Shown here: positions 16,780 through 24,922 of the stretch, one piece after another
Layout: each line of letters starts with the position of its first letter
How positions within the stretch are numbered: position 1 is the stretch's first letter
Origin: Ruminococcus sp.
Lineage (GTDB): Bacteria; Bacillota; Clostridia; Oscillospirales; Ruminococcaceae
Length of the DNA: 64,000 nucleotides
Assembly: GCA_017397925.1 (NCBI GenBank)
Contig: JAFQHO010000003.1
Location: forward strand, 1 to 64,000
Reading direction: 5' to 3'
The notes under the pieces: model-generated
The model's input: only the letters and a program-made list of their open reading frames with translations
Told to the model about the DNA's origin: nothing
The model's database searches: none
Position numbers and translations under genes: made by a program

Positions 16780-16825
16780 TGACGCAGCCAAAATCTGGCG
16801 TGTCTGCCAGTTCCGCCACACCCGC
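16780..16825 (-). repeat. 5'-half copy of tRNA-Leu (copy B)
   Basis: On the minus strand, GCGGGTG, TGGCGGAACTGGCAGAC and AGATTT match the intact tRNA-Leu from its first base to the anticodon loop. The sequence then continues GGCTGCGTCA instead of the 3' half. The same junction, GGCTGCGTCA, occurs in copy A at 17107-17151. No T-arm follows, so this is not a functional tRNA. Confidence 0.75.
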
Positions 16826-16836
16826 ATATTTAATTT

Positions 16837-17082
16837 TCAGAACCAACTCTTACGCATTCGTTCAAGAAATTCTTCTGTAATAGGAAAACCGGAGCTTTCG
16901 CCGATAATAGAATCTACTCCACAATATGGACAGATCGCAGTACCGGATATATCCTTCAACCACTCAGTAATTTCACTTGGATTAAATATATTGCCGCAAT
17001 AGAAGCAGCCACAGACAGAATCCTGCATAAGCTGTTCTTTGTGATTTGCTGAATAATAATGTGCTTCAATAACATCTTCCAT
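16837..17082 (-). CDS. Small zinc-ribbon protein between tRNA fragments
   Basis: An 81-residue soluble protein. Two cysteine pairs, CFYCGN (about 26) and CPYCG (about 50), form a likely zinc ribbon; the C-terminal half contains ITEEFLERMRKSWF. I do not recognise a named family with certainty, and small cytosolic zinc-ribbon proteins of this size are widespread. GGTGAT precedes the ATG at 17082. The gene sits exactly between the two tRNA-Leu 5'-half copies, so it may have arrived as a cassette. Confidence 0.72.
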   Translation of the reverse strand: MEDVIEAHYYSANHKEQLMQDSVCGCFYCGNIFNPSEITEWLKDISGTAICPYCGVDSIIGESSGFPITEEFLERMRKSWF

Positions 17083-17106
17083 AATATCACCATTATCACA
17101 CCGTCG

Positions 17107-17151
17107 TGACGCAGCCTAAATCTCATGCGTCTGCCAGTTCCGCCATATTCA
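17107..17151 (-). repeat. 5'-half copy of tRNA-Leu (copy A)
   Basis: On the minus strand the sequence matches TGGCGGAACTGGCAGACGCA and GAGATTTAGG of tRNA-Leu. The acceptor strand is degenerate (GTGAATA instead of GCGGGTG), and the 3' side switches to CTGCGTCA. It is more decayed than copy B but shares its exact junction. Confidence 0.7.
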
Positions 17152-17164
17152 CATCTCTGCCTGA

Positions 17165-17347
17165 TTACTCGTTATCCTTTTTCTCCAGCACAAAAACGAT
17201 TGTACGGATACGCTCGGTTGAAGTAGTTCTCAGATGCTTAACTGTCCAACCCTCATCAAGAAGGTTATTAACGATACTTGGATCTACCGGGAGCGATTTG
17301 CCATTATCTAATCTGTTTACATCGGATAATATAATAACTTTTTCCAT
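17165..17347 (-). CDS. Small hypothetical protein
   Basis: A 60-residue protein, MEKVIILSDVNRLDNGK at the start, with alternating hydrophobic segments that suggest a small alpha/beta fold (a strand, SIVNNLLDEGWTVKHL helix-strand, then TIVFVLEKK). There is no signal peptide. An AAAGAG sequence 12 bases upstream is a weak ribosome site. I know similar short proteins from Firmicutes only as uncharacterised. Confidence 0.6.
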   Translation of the reverse strand: MEKVIILSDVNRLDNGKSLPVDPSIVNNLLDEGWTVKHLRTTSTERIRTIVFVLEKKDNE

Positions 17348-17430
17348 TAATATATGCTCTTTTCACTAATATATTACTTCAGCGCATACCGCAGACAGCA
17401 AATATCTGCTGTCTGCGATATACATTAATA

Positions 17431-18069
17431 CTATTTATCAGTGCTTTCAGTAGCTATAGCAGCCTCAGCAAGTGCACTTAATTCAGCAAGAGAAGGACTT
17501 GCTGCAGGTGCCGTCTGTGCAGCTGCAGATTGCTGTGCAGCGGAAGGCATCTGATTTACATTAGCAACTGCCGGTGCAGGAGCAGCATTTACAGGAACTG
17601 CCGTTGGAGCTGTTGCTGTCTGTGCAGCATTTACAGGAGCAACAGGGACATTCTGAGGAGCAGCTGTCTGCTGGGGAGCAGCCTGAGCAGGCGTTTCAAC
17701 AGGCTTAGGAGCCTCTGGCTTTGGAGCTTCAACAGGCTTAGGTGCCTCAGTCTTGGGAGCTTCCTTTTTAGGTTCTTCCTTTTTCTTAGGATTTTCAAGC
17801 TCCTGCTTTTCAGCGATATCACCTGCTGACTCGATATAAATATCCTCATCAGCAAGACTTCCAACGAAGTTAAGCTGCTTTACGGGAATACGCTTTAAAG
17901 GAGAATAAACAAACTTGTTGCAGGAGTAATTGCAGTCAACAAGTCCTCTTTTTTCGCAAAGCACCTTATTTCCGTCTTTTGCACGTCTGCCGAACTGGCA
18001 GTAATCGCACTTAGGAGCCATATGCTTATCGAAATACTTTCCGCCTTTAAACATAGAAAAAAGATCCAT
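17431..18069 (-). CDS. Cysteine-rich protein with long Pro/Ala/Gln tail
   Basis: About 212 residues. The N-terminal 65 residues hold seven cysteines, CDYCQFGRRAK, VLCEKRG and DCNYSCNKF, a probable zinc-binding module. Residues 95-212 are low complexity: KKEEPKKEAP blocks, then Pro/Ala/Gln/Val repeats, ending ATESTDK. There is no signal peptide, so it is probably cytosolic. The start at 18069 is chosen for GAGGTGA five bases before it; GTG at 18078 is the alternative. I have seen this type only as uncharacterised in ruminococci. Confidence 0.75.
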   Translation of the reverse strand: MDLFSMFKGGKYFDKHMAPKCDYCQFGRRAKDGNKVLCEKRGLVDCNYSCNKFVYSPLKRIPVKQLNFVGSLADEDIYIESAGDIAEKQELENPKKKEEPKKEAPKTEAPKPVEAPKPEAPKPVETPAQAAPQQTAAPQNVPVAPVNAAQTATAPTAVPVNAAPAPAVANVNQMPSAAQQSAAAQTAPAASPSLAELSALAEAAIATESTDK

Positions 18070-18174
18070 ATAATTCACCTCAATTTTTAATACATAATCA
18101 GCTACATATTATTATACCATATATTTTTTTATTTGTCCAGTATTTTTTATAAAATTGTTACAGAAAACTTTTAA

Positions 18175-18345
18175 GGCAATACAGCACAGAACTTATGTGG
18201 AAGATGCAAAGTCAGTTTTTTCGTCGAATTATACAAAAAACTTGTAAACATACTGTCATATATCAAAAGTTTTTTGTGCAAAATAGTGAAAATATGCATA
18301 CAGATTTCGTGCAAAGCCGTCAGGCGGACTTTGTACGGTGTTACC
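18175..18345. repeat. Hairpin repeat element, copy 1 (171 bases)
   Basis: It begins GGCAATACAGCACAGA and ends GTACGGTGTTACC, which are imperfect inverted repeats of each other. It is colinear with copy 2 at 25284-25456. The inner stem pairs ACAAAAAACTT with AAGTTTTTTGT around the loop CATACTGTCATATATCA, and a third hairpin has AAAGCCGTCAGGCGGACTTT. It lies in the gap between two divergent genes, upstream of rubrerythrin. Confidence 0.75.
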
Positions 18346-18419
18346 TTTGATTTTTATCAGACGATAGTCGCAAAAATAAATTTCACACAATCCTCACATA
18401 ATATTTCAGAATATTCTTA

Positions 18420-18448
18420 TTGACAATGGGCAAAGTATATGGTAGAAT
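18420..18448 (+). promoter_or_regulatory. Promoter of rubrerythrin
   Basis: TTGACA (18420-18425), a 17-base spacer and TAGAAT (18443-18448). The start codon is 61 bases downstream. No convincing PerR box was found. Confidence 0.75.
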
Positions 18449-18508
18449 AATCATATAAGCTGATGAAAAAATATCAGATGACAAAATAATTCAGAGGAGG
18501 TTTTTGAT

Positions 18509-19060
18509 ATGTCAGAAGCTAAAAAAACAAAATATTCGGGAACACAGACCGAAAAAAATCTTCTTGCCGCTTTTGCAGGCGAATCTCAGGCAAGAAACAA
18601 GTACACCTACTTTGCATCAAAGGCTAAAAAAGAGGGATATGAGCAGATTTCCGCACTTTTCCAAAAAACAGCCGATAACGAAAAGGAACACGCTAAAATG
18701 TGGTTCAAGGAGCTTAACGGCATAGGCTCAACAGCTGAAAATCTCTCTGACGCTGCTGATGGTGAAAACTACGAGTGGACAGATATGTATGATGGCTTTG
18801 CAAAGACAGCCGAGGAAGAAGGCTTTACAGAGCTTGCAGCTAAATTCAGAGCAGTTGCCGCTATTGAAAAACAACACGAGGAGCGTTACCGTGCATTACT
18901 GAACAATGTTGAAACTGCACAGGTATTCGAGAAATCCGAGGTTAAGGTATGGGAATGCCGAAACTGCGGTCATATCGTTGTGGGCCTTAAAGCTCCCGAT
19001 GTATGCCCCGTATGCGCTCATCCCCAGGCTTATTTTGAAATCCACGCTGAAAATTATTAA
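18509..19060 (+). CDS. rbr: Rubrerythrin
   Basis: A 183-residue cytosolic peroxide-scavenging protein, usual length. The N-terminal four-helix bundle carries the di-iron ligands in the ferritin-like motifs [48 protein letters not shown]. The C-terminal rubredoxin-like domain binds one iron through CRNCGHIV and CPVCAHP. It reduces hydrogen peroxide in strict anaerobes. AGGAGG lies about eight bases before the ATG. It has its own promoter and a strong terminator, so it is monocistronic. Confidence 0.96.
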   Translation: MSEAKKTKYSGTQTEKNLLAAFAGESQARNKYTYFASKAKKEGYEQISALFQKTADNEKEHAKMWFKELNGIGSTAENLSDAADGENYEWTDMYDGFAKTAEEEGFTELAAKFRAVAAIEKQHEERYRALLNNVETAQVFEKSEVKVWECRNCGHIVVGLKAPDVCPVCAHPQAYFEIHAENY

Positions 19061-19072
19061 TTATGACTATAT

Positions 19073-19118
19073 AAAAACACCTCAAAGGAAATACTCACAT
19101 TTCCTTTGAGGTGTTTTT
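19073..19118. terminator. Bidirectional terminator
   Basis: AAAAACACCTCAAAGGAAAT pairs perfectly with 19099-19118 around a 6-base loop, with A- and T-tracts on both sides. It ends rubrerythrin on the plus strand and the ligase-like gene on the minus strand. Confidence 0.9.
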
Positions 19119-20461
19119 TATTTTTCACGATTTCTGCAAATTCCAAAACCAAGACCAAGGAAAATAAAGAGGTACGGTGCAGTATACGTCCTTGAAACGC
19201 CGAAGAAAGCAGAAAAACAGTAAGCGAATGCGGCAGCAAGGGATATGATTGCATACTTATCAAGCTTCGCCTTATTTTTAAGTCCGTGAATGAATACTGC
19301 CATAATTCCCGCAAGATAGCACAATGCCGCAGGGATACCATAAAACGCGGTATATTGCAGATATTCATTATGGCTTCTTTCTTCACCCGTGAGATCACGT
19401 AGACGGTCTTCTATACCATCAGTGCCAAATCCGAAGAAAGGACGTTCAGATATGCATTGAACGCTTTCTTTCCACAGTGTCCAACGAACTCTTGTTGAAT
19501 CCATCGGAGCATCATTATTTTCAGCAATATTGTGAATATCAGTTGCCATATTTGAAAAACTTGATGCTACAGAATCATTATAGAAATTAATTCCAAGAGA
19601 TATTGCAACAAACATTAAAATAAGAAACAGGGCAGGTAAATTGATACGCTTATCAATTATAAACATAACAATCAAAAGAAATACAAGTCCGCCAAGGCTT
19701 GCTATATAACAACCCATAGTGTCATTCAGGAAAAGGATAACTGCATTAAGCAAAAAGGTTATGAGGCTGAATACTTTGATTTTTATATCCTTTTCAAGAG
19801 CAAACAGCGCACCGCTGCAAACAACAGCGACATTGAGATAATACGCATAATGATTTGGATTCGTATATACACCGATAATCCATTCAACGCTATGATTTAT
19901 ATAAAGTATAAATGTCTTTGTATCAAGAATAAGAGTAGCCGCAACGCATATACCGAATATCAAGCTAATAGCAACAAAGAAATATATCAAAATTTTCTTG
20001 GGTTTTTCACTTTTAACAAGTGAAGAACAGAAAAAGAACACTATTATATAAGATAAATAGACAAATACGCTTTCCCGTCGTATTTGATGCCCATTCACAG
20101 CATATTCAGTCCAGCCATTTATCGTCGTAGATATAAGTATAAGTATCGCCATAGCCATAAAGAAAATCATAGGCGTATTCTGCTTTACAATATCGCGGAA
20201 TTTTACTTTTTCAACAATACACTTGCCCGCATAGAGCAAAACTGCCGCAGCACCTAAAATGTAAAATGAAACCCACATATCATCCAACAAAAACAGATAT
20301 GGATATGCTATAACAAACATCATAATAACGTCAACTATGACAGAAAAAATAAACATAACCGCAGGTATAGCCGCAAACGCCTCCACAAAGCTCCAGGGCA
20401 GGAGTTTCAGCGCTTCACCTATAGTTTTAGCCTTCATAACCGCCTTTAATTGTTCTCTCAT
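19118..20461 (-). CDS. O-antigen ligase / polymerase-like membrane protein (Wzy_C type)
   Basis: A 447-residue protein with 10-12 predicted membrane helices. The family motif region is present: NPNHYAYYLN in the middle, and a large external loop with RPFFGFGTDGIEDRL and SHNEYLQYTAFYGIPAALCYL, the conserved His/Glu loop of O-antigen ligase-like (PF04932) proteins. In Gram-positives these act on cell-wall or exopolysaccharide assembly. No glycosyltransferase genes are next to it, so the polymer is unknown. An AAAGG ribosome site precedes ATG 20461, and the upstream membrane protein gene ends 25 bases before. Confidence 0.85.
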   Translation of the reverse strand: MREQLKAVMKAKTIGEALKLLPWSFVEAFAAIPAVMFIFSVIVDVIMMFVIAYPYLFLLDDMWVSFYILGAAAVLLYAGKCIVEKVKFRDIVKQNTPMIFFMAMAILILISTTINGWTEYAVNGHQIRRESVFVYLSYIIVFFFCSSLVKSEKPKKILIYFFVAISLIFGICVAATLILDTKTFILYINHSVEWIIGVYTNPNHYAYYLNVAVVCSGALFALEKDIKIKVFSLITFLLNAVILFLNDTMGCYIASLGGLVFLLIVMFIIDKRINLPALFLILMFVAISLGINFYNDSVASSFSNMATDIHNIAENNDAPMDSTRVRWTLWKESVQCISERPFFGFGTDGIEDRLRDLTGEERSHNEYLQYTAFYGIPAALCYLAGIMAVFIHGLKNKAKLDKYAIISLAAAFAYCFSAFFGVSRTYTAPYLFIFLGLGFGICRNREK

Positions 20462-20486
20462 TTATAAAACCTTTCTTACTGTATTC

Positions 20487-21143
20487 TCAATCCAGCGACG
20501 GAATACCCATTTCCGCATCAGGATCTATTTTATAATCATCGAATTTATACTCTTTGACAGATTTTTTAGCTTTTTCCATAACCTCTTCATTGTAGAATGT
20601 CATATTAATAGGCAGGAAATAAGGATATCCCGCATCTTCCTTGATAGCGTCATGATGCTCTTTCAGCGTTTTAAAGAAGTATATATTGAAAGCTATGAGA
20701 GCAACAACACAGATATTTACAGGAATCATCAGCAGCATAATACCAATAGAGAATTTCTTCTCATATTTTTTCTTTATAAATACCAGGAAGAAGAACGCTA
20801 AATAAATAATATTAATAGTACCAAGACAGAAGGGAATACTCTTGCTGATTTTATAAAACAAAGAGAATTTTTCACTTACAATAAAATCAAAGCTGCCGAA
20901 GGTGAAAGTAAATCCGAATATCAGTAAATAGCCGATAATGTTAAATATTAACACTTTCCAGAAATCGCGGACATATATCTCTCGCTTTTTCTGCATTTCA
21001 AACATATGGTCATTATAATCGTGTACCTCCGAATACATTTTGTCGGAAGTGATATTTATATTCGAAGTCTGAATATTCTCCTCAGTTATATAATCAAGCT
21101 CATCAATTGAGATCTGTTTGTTGTAATATCTGTTAAAATGCAT
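20487..21143 (-). CDS. Hypothetical membrane protein
   Basis: A 218-residue protein with a hydrophilic N-terminal domain (1-80, with acidic ELDYITEENIQ) and three hydrophobic helices, about 62-85, 105-127 and 134-158, then a charged C-terminal domain containing EEVMEKAKKSVKEYKFDDYK. AAGGAG precedes the ATG. It is probably co-transcribed with the Wzy_C-like gene 25 bases downstream. I do not recognise a family. Confidence 0.72.
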   Translation of the reverse strand: MHFNRYYNKQISIDELDYITEENIQTSNINITSDKMYSEVHDYNDHMFEMQKKREIYVRDFWKVLIFNIIGYLLIFGFTFTFGSFDFIVSEKFSLFYKISKSIPFCLGTINIIYLAFFFLVFIKKKYEKKFSIGIMLLMIPVNICVVALIAFNIYFFKTLKEHHDAIKEDAGYPYFLPINMTFYNEEVMEKAKKSVKEYKFDDYKIDPDAEMGIPSLD

Positions 21144-21231
21144 AGGAACATCTCCTTACTTAAATGTAATATATATATTTATTATATCACGTTGTTCACA
21201 AAATGTCAATAAATAAGTTTGATAAAATATC

Positions 21232-21260
21232 TTGACACCCCCTCACTCTTATGTTATAAT
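21232..21260 (+). promoter_or_regulatory. Promoter of the acetyltransferase cluster
   Basis: TTGACA (21232-21237), 17 bases, TATAAT (21255-21260). The first gene starts 47 bases downstream after a CAGGAGG ribosome site. Confidence 0.85.
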
Positions 21261-21306
21261 ATGTAAAATATAACCAATTACGCAGAATTTTCAGGAGGTA
21301 AAAACT

Positions 21307-21870
21307 ATGCTTACACATAACGGAACAAAGACAATTGAAACAGAAAGACTTATACTCCGCAGATTTGAGTATACCGACGATACAGCAATGCTTAAATACT
21401 GGATTGCAGATGAAAAAATCCAGTCACTTTATTCCGAGCCGGTTTATTCAACAAAAGAGGAAGTAAAAGAGCTGCTTGACATATATATTGGCTCTTATGA
21501 AAAGCCTGATTACTATCGCTGGGCAATTATTGAGAAAGACTGCGGCGAATGTATCGGACAGATAGCCTATTTCCTTGTTGACAACAAAAATCACTTTGCG
21601 GAAATCGAGTATTGTATCGGTTCGGAGTTTCAGTGCAGGGGATATGCTACCGAAGCAACAAAAGCAATTATTTCTTTTGGATTTGATGAAATAAATCTTC
21701 ATAAGGTTCAGATTTGCACAAAGACTATAAATCAGCCCTCAAAACGTGTTATTGAGAAATGCGGTTTGACCTACGAGGGAACGCTCCGTGATTATTTCTT
21801 TATGAACGGGGAATATGTGGGCAGACATTATTTTTCAATCCTCAGAAGTGAGTATGAGAAAAATGATTAA
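21307..21870 (+). CDS. GNAT acetyltransferase, RimJ/RimL-like
   Basis: A 187-residue acetyl-CoA-dependent N-acyltransferase of the Acetyltransf_3 group. It opens TIETERLILRRFEYTD, typical of the family; the acetyl-CoA loop is QCRGYATEATKAI, and the end has VIEKCGLTYEGTLRDYF. The substrate is unknown and may be an amino-sugar, antibiotic or protein N-terminus. A 41-base stretch coding the RWAIIEKDCGECIG region is identical to part of the paralogue at 23177-23710, showing recent duplication or conversion. Confidence 0.9.
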   Translation: MLTHNGTKTIETERLILRRFEYTDDTAMLKYWIADEKIQSLYSEPVYSTKEEVKELLDIYIGSYEKPDYYRWAIIEKDCGECIGQIAYFLVDNKNHFAEIEYCIGSEFQCRGYATEATKAIISFGFDEINLHKVQICTKTINQPSKRVIEKCGLTYEGTLRDYFFMNGEYVGRHYFSILRSEYEKND

Positions 21871-22309
21871 GAGAGCAGATTTACGCGATACAGAAACAGT
21901 CAGAGCAATAACAGAGCAGACAATAAACAGCGTATATCCAAAATATTACCCCAAGGGTGCGGTGGATTTCTTTCTAAGCCACCACAGCGAGAATAATATA
22001 AAAAACGACATTGAAAAGGGCATTGTCTATATTTTATATGAGGGCGATAATGCTGTAGGAACCGTTACTGTCAAGAGAAACGAGCTGCTCCGACTTTTTG
22101 TTTTGCCGCAATTTCAGGGCAAAGGCTACGGCGGCAGACTGCTTGATTTTGCCGAGAAAAAAGCTGCGGAAAATTACAGCAAAATCATAATCGACGCTTC
22201 GTTGCCTGCAAAGCCGATTTACCTGAAAAGAGGCTATGTTTTCACGGAATATCACACTATTGAAACGGATAACGGCGATTTTCTCTGCTATGATGTTATG
22301 GAGAAATAG
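21854..22309 (+). CDS. GNAT acetyltransferase
   Basis: A 151-residue N-acetyltransferase. The acetyl-CoA-binding motif is FVLPQFQGKGYGGRLLDFAE, preceded by the strand VGTVTVKRNELLRL, and the C-terminus has the usual PIYLKRGYVFTEYH. The start is placed at 21854, inside the end of the previous gene (17-base overlap), since the longer frame from 21815 would overlap further without a ribosome site. The substrate is unknown. It probably belongs to the same transcript as the first GNAT gene. Confidence 0.85.
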   Translation: MRKMIKRADLRDTETVRAITEQTINSVYPKYYPKGAVDFFLSHHSENNIKNDIEKGIVYILYEGDNAVGTVTVKRNELLRLFVLPQFQGKGYGGRLLDFAEKKAAENYSKIIIDASLPAKPIYLKRGYVFTEYHTIETDNGDFLCYDVMEK

Positions 22310-22353
22310 TTATTATTGGCAGTCAGCAGATATACATTACAGGAGCTGATATT

Positions 22354-22737
22354 ATGACAAAAAAGTTATTTAACACACTGCTTTCATTTGTATTCCACGC
22401 AGTATTTATAGTGCTGAGCTATTTTATGATGCAAAGCGATTTCGGAAATTTACAAATTGCTTTTATCATTGCAGGTATAATATATCTTTTATACTGGATA
22501 ATTTCCAACATCAAAAGCTATATGCCGTGGATAGTATACCTGCATTTTTCAATAGGTGCAATTATTCAGATTATTCTGAACAACTGCGGCTTTATTCCCG
22601 AAGATGCTGGGTTTTTATCTGGATTAGGACAACTTTTCTATTGCGTTTTAGTAGCGGCACTGGTATTACTGCTTGGTCTGGCAAATCTGATATTGTTTTT
22701 GATTGATAAAGTGAGAAAAAAGAAACAAAAAATATAA
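22354..22737 (+). CDS. Four-helix membrane protein, paralogue 1
   Basis: A 127-residue protein with four predicted membrane helices and a basic C-terminus (DKVRKKKQKI). A conserved block YLLYWIISNIKSYMPWIVYL connects helices two and three. The next gene encodes a clear paralogue with the same block. No function is known. CAGGAGCTGATA precedes the ATG. Confidence 0.75.
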   Translation: MTKKLFNTLLSFVFHAVFIVLSYFMMQSDFGNLQIAFIIAGIIYLLYWIISNIKSYMPWIVYLHFSIGAIIQIILNNCGFIPEDAGFLSGLGQLFYCVLVAALVLLLGLANLILFLIDKVRKKKQKI

Positions 22738-22752
22738 TGGGGAGCTGATAAA

Positions 22753-23160
22753 ATGTCACACACAGTCACAAAACCAAATGAGAAATTCAATATAATACTT
22801 GCGGTAGTTTTTCACATTGCACTTATAATTCTTGATTATTTCTTTATAGATAATTACGGTGCTGCGTTTGGATATTTCTTTCTTCTTGTCGGTGGAGTTT
22901 ATTTTTTATACTGGATTATCTCCAACAAAAAAAGCTATATGCCATGGAAAGTATATTTAGTATTTGTAATTGGTACTATTACCCAGCTTCTTCTGAGTTT
23001 AGAAGGAATAATTCCAAAGGAATATGGGACGGGTGAACCGGGCGTTGGAAAGAGTCAATTTCTTTATTGTATATTAATTCTTTTTTTAACTGTATTGATA
23101 GGTATTGCAAATTATATTTTGCATATTATTGATTCGGTGAGAAAAAACAAGGAAAATTAA
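22753..23160 (+). CDS. Four-helix membrane protein, paralogue 2
   Basis: A 135-residue protein, again four membrane helices and a basic tail (DSVRKNKEN). It shares YFLYWIISNKKSYMPWKVYL with its neighbour 15 bases upstream, so the two arose by tandem duplication and may form a hetero-oligomer. GGGGAGCTGATA before the ATG is nearly the same ribosome site as in paralogue 1. Confidence 0.75.
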   Translation: MSHTVTKPNEKFNIILAVVFHIALIILDYFFIDNYGAAFGYFFLLVGGVYFLYWIISNKKSYMPWKVYLVFVIGTITQLLLSLEGIIPKEYGTGEPGVGKSQFLYCILILFLTVLIGIANYILHIIDSVRKNKEN

Positions 23161-23176
23161 ATGGAGAAATAAATCT

Positions 23177-23710
23177 ATGGTAACACAAGAATTTGAAACC
23201 CCTCGTCTTATATGCAGACCGTTTACTATGGCGGATTGCGGTGATATGCTCCGAAACTGGATAGCTGATGAGGACATTCAGAACGAGTACGGCGAGCCAA
23301 TATATCCGACTCTGACAGAGGTGGAAAAGCTTGTAAGGGAGTATATAAGCAAGTACAATAACCCCGATTTTTACCGCTGGGCAATTATTGAGAAAGACTG
23401 CGGCGAATGTATCGGGCAGATAGCCTTTTGCCGTGTATATTCCGACTGTAAAACAGCTGAAATCGAGTACTGTATCGGCAAAAGCTTCTGGGGAAAGGGA
23501 TACGCAGGAGAGGCTTTGCAGGGCGTGATTGACTACACATTCAGCAATACAGATTTTACAAAACTTGAAGCATACCACAGAATTGAAAATACAAAATCAG
23601 GGCGAGTTTTAGAGAAATCGACTATGCACATAACCGATAATGTGGAGCGTTTTCGAAGGGGAAATGAACTGCCACACGGAGAAATATGCTATTGTATTGA
23701 AAAAGTCTGA
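23177..23710 (+). CDS. GNAT acetyltransferase, RimJ/RimL-like paralogue
   Basis: A 177-residue N-acetyltransferase, paralogue of the protein at 21307-21870, beginning FETPRLICRPFTMADCGDML. The acetyl-CoA loop is SFWGKGYAGEALQGV. The C-terminus GRVLEKSTMHITDNVERFRRG differs from the usual VLEKCGM pattern and may affect substrate choice. It is the last gene of the cluster of three GNATs and two membrane proteins. The substrate is unknown. Confidence 0.87.
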   Translation: MVTQEFETPRLICRPFTMADCGDMLRNWIADEDIQNEYGEPIYPTLTEVEKLVREYISKYNNPDFYRWAIIEKDCGECIGQIAFCRVYSDCKTAEIEYCIGKSFWGKGYAGEALQGVIDYTFSNTDFTKLEAYHRIENTKSGRVLEKSTMHITDNVERFRRGNELPHGEICYCIEKV

Positions 23711-23801
23711 CTCAGAATTGTTAGACACCGAAAAATCCGCAATATACCGTTTTTTCTGTAGGGGCGAGCATTGCTCGCCCCAAATTACCGCGTTTCACAT
23801 T

Positions 23802-23853
23802 GACTGTTATATACTGTTATATACTGTTATACACTGTTATACACTGTTATACC
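23802..23853. repeat. Tandem decamer repeat
   Basis: Five consecutive copies of ACTGTTATAT or ACTGTTATAC. The units differ only at the last base. No spacers are present, so it is a simple tandem array. Confidence 0.85.
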
Positions 23854-23858
23854 ATTTC

Positions 23859-23877
23859 GGGCGGATAATATCCGCCC
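23859..23877. repeat. Dispersed palindrome GGGCGGATA-type
   Basis: GGGCGGATAATATCCGCCC is a perfect 19-base palindrome. Variants occur at 33294-33321, 57299-57317 and 59268-59287, always between genes. Confidence 0.7.
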
Positions 23878-23977
23878 CTACACAAAATAATATAATATAA
23901 CCTAACTAAGAAAAACATATAACAGTAGATTTTGTGCAATGCGTACAATTTCGCCTGTTGGCAATTATCTAAAACAG

Positions 23978-24057
23978 AGAAAATAAAAATTATTTTTCAA
24001 TAATCAACCATTTTTGGTTGAAAAAAGGCCGATTTTTGCCCTTATATAGAGGGGTAT
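23978..24057. repeat. 80-base repeat, copy 1
   Basis: It is the reverse complement of 58127-58207 with only a few differences. It contains the hairpin TCAACCATTTTTGGTTGA and a second palindromic part GGCCGATTTTTGCCC. It lies 68 bases before the methyltransferase start. Confidence 0.75.
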
Positions 24058-24124
24058 AATTTTCACCACTCCTAAAAGATAAAAAACCCGACAGAGAAAA
24101 ACGATAAAAAAGGAGCAAAAAATT

Positions 24125-24922
24125 ATGAAAAATTATGTAGTTGAAAATTACGAAAACTATCGCGAGGAAGACAGATTGTCCACCAATAACGCAAGAAGAA
24201 TAGAATTTATCACAACATCGAAAATATTTGATGAACTTTTTGACGGCAGCAAAAAAATCCTCGATTGTGCCGCGGGAACGGGAATTTATGCCTTTCATCT
24301 TGCGGAGCAGGGACATGAAGTAACCGCCACGGATATAACTCCTCGCCACGTTGAAATTATGGATAAAATCGTTGCAGAAAAGGGATATAACGTAAAAACG
24401 GCGGTACTTGATGCCTGCGATATGAGCATTTACGAGGACGAAAGCTTTGATATTGTGCTGAATATGGGGCCTTTCTATCACCTCATCGACGAAGAAAAAA
24501 GGGCGAAATGTCTCAGCGAAAGCCTCCGTGTGCTGAAAAAGGGCGGTCTGCTTGTAACGGCGTATATTCCGCGATATTACATCTTTCAGTTCATCGCAAT
24601 GGAGAACGATTATTTCCTTGACGCTGACCTTGCAAATCAGCTTATATCCACGGGAGTACTCCGCCACGACGATGAAAAATGCTTCTGGACCGACACATAT
24701 TATTCCTCAGCAGAGGAAATGGAACGTCTTTACAGGGAAAACGGTCTTACAGTCACCGACCACTTTGCACAGGACGGCTGTACTCCCCAATTCCGCGAAA
24801 AAGTCGATAATTGGAACGAAGAACAGTTCAAGATCTGGTGTGATTACCATTACAGTGTATGCCGCGAGAAATCTACTCTCGGGACAAGTAATCACGTTGT
24901 AATTGTTGGAAGGAAAGACTGA
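24125..24922 (+). CDS. SAM-dependent methyltransferase, class I
   Basis: A 265-residue methyltransferase. The SAM-binding motif I is KILDCAAGTGIYAFHLA (about 45-60), the acidic residue of motif II is in VTATDITPRHVEIM, and motif IV is DIVLNMGPFYHL. The Methyltransf_11/25 core is followed by a C-terminal helical part with FWTDTYYSSAEEMERLY. The substrate is not evident. An AAGGAG site precedes the ATG. The stop shares a base with the next ATG. Confidence 0.88.
   Translation: MKNYVVENYENYREEDRLSTNNARRIEFITTSKIFDELFDGSKKILDCAAGTGIYAFHLAEQGHEVTATDITPRHVEIMDKIVAEKGYNVKTAVLDACDMSIYEDESFDIVLNMGPFYHLIDEEKRAKCLSESLRVLKKGGLLVTAYIPRYYIFQFIAMENDYFLDADLANQLISTGVLRHDDEKCFWTDTYYSSAEEMERLYRENGLTVTDHFAQDGCTPQFREKVDNWNEEQFKIWCDYHYSVCREKSTLGTSNHVVIVGRKD

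Larger units (their letters stand above)
23711..24124. other. Repeat-rich intergenic region
   Basis: No gene is seen in these 414 bases. It holds the palindrome GGGGCGAGCATTGCTCGCCCC (23761-23781, one base longer than its 20-base core), the tandem decamers at 23802-23853, the palindrome at 23859-23877, and the inverted-pair repeat at 23978-24057. The ribosome site AAAAAGGAG of the methyltransferase is at its end. Confidence 0.7.

Noticed and set aside
16586..16880. Open frames over the tRNA-Leu gene on both strands, containing AGVAELADARDLGS
   Set aside because: This peptide is the well-known false translation of tRNA-Leu genes. The DNA is the intact tRNA and its half copy.
16780..17151. The two tRNA-Leu-like pieces as functional tRNAs
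   Set aside because: No T-arm or 3' acceptor strand follows either piece.
23802..23853. Tandem decamers as a CRISPR array
   Set aside because: The units follow each other without spacers, are only ten bases long, and no cas genes are in the window.
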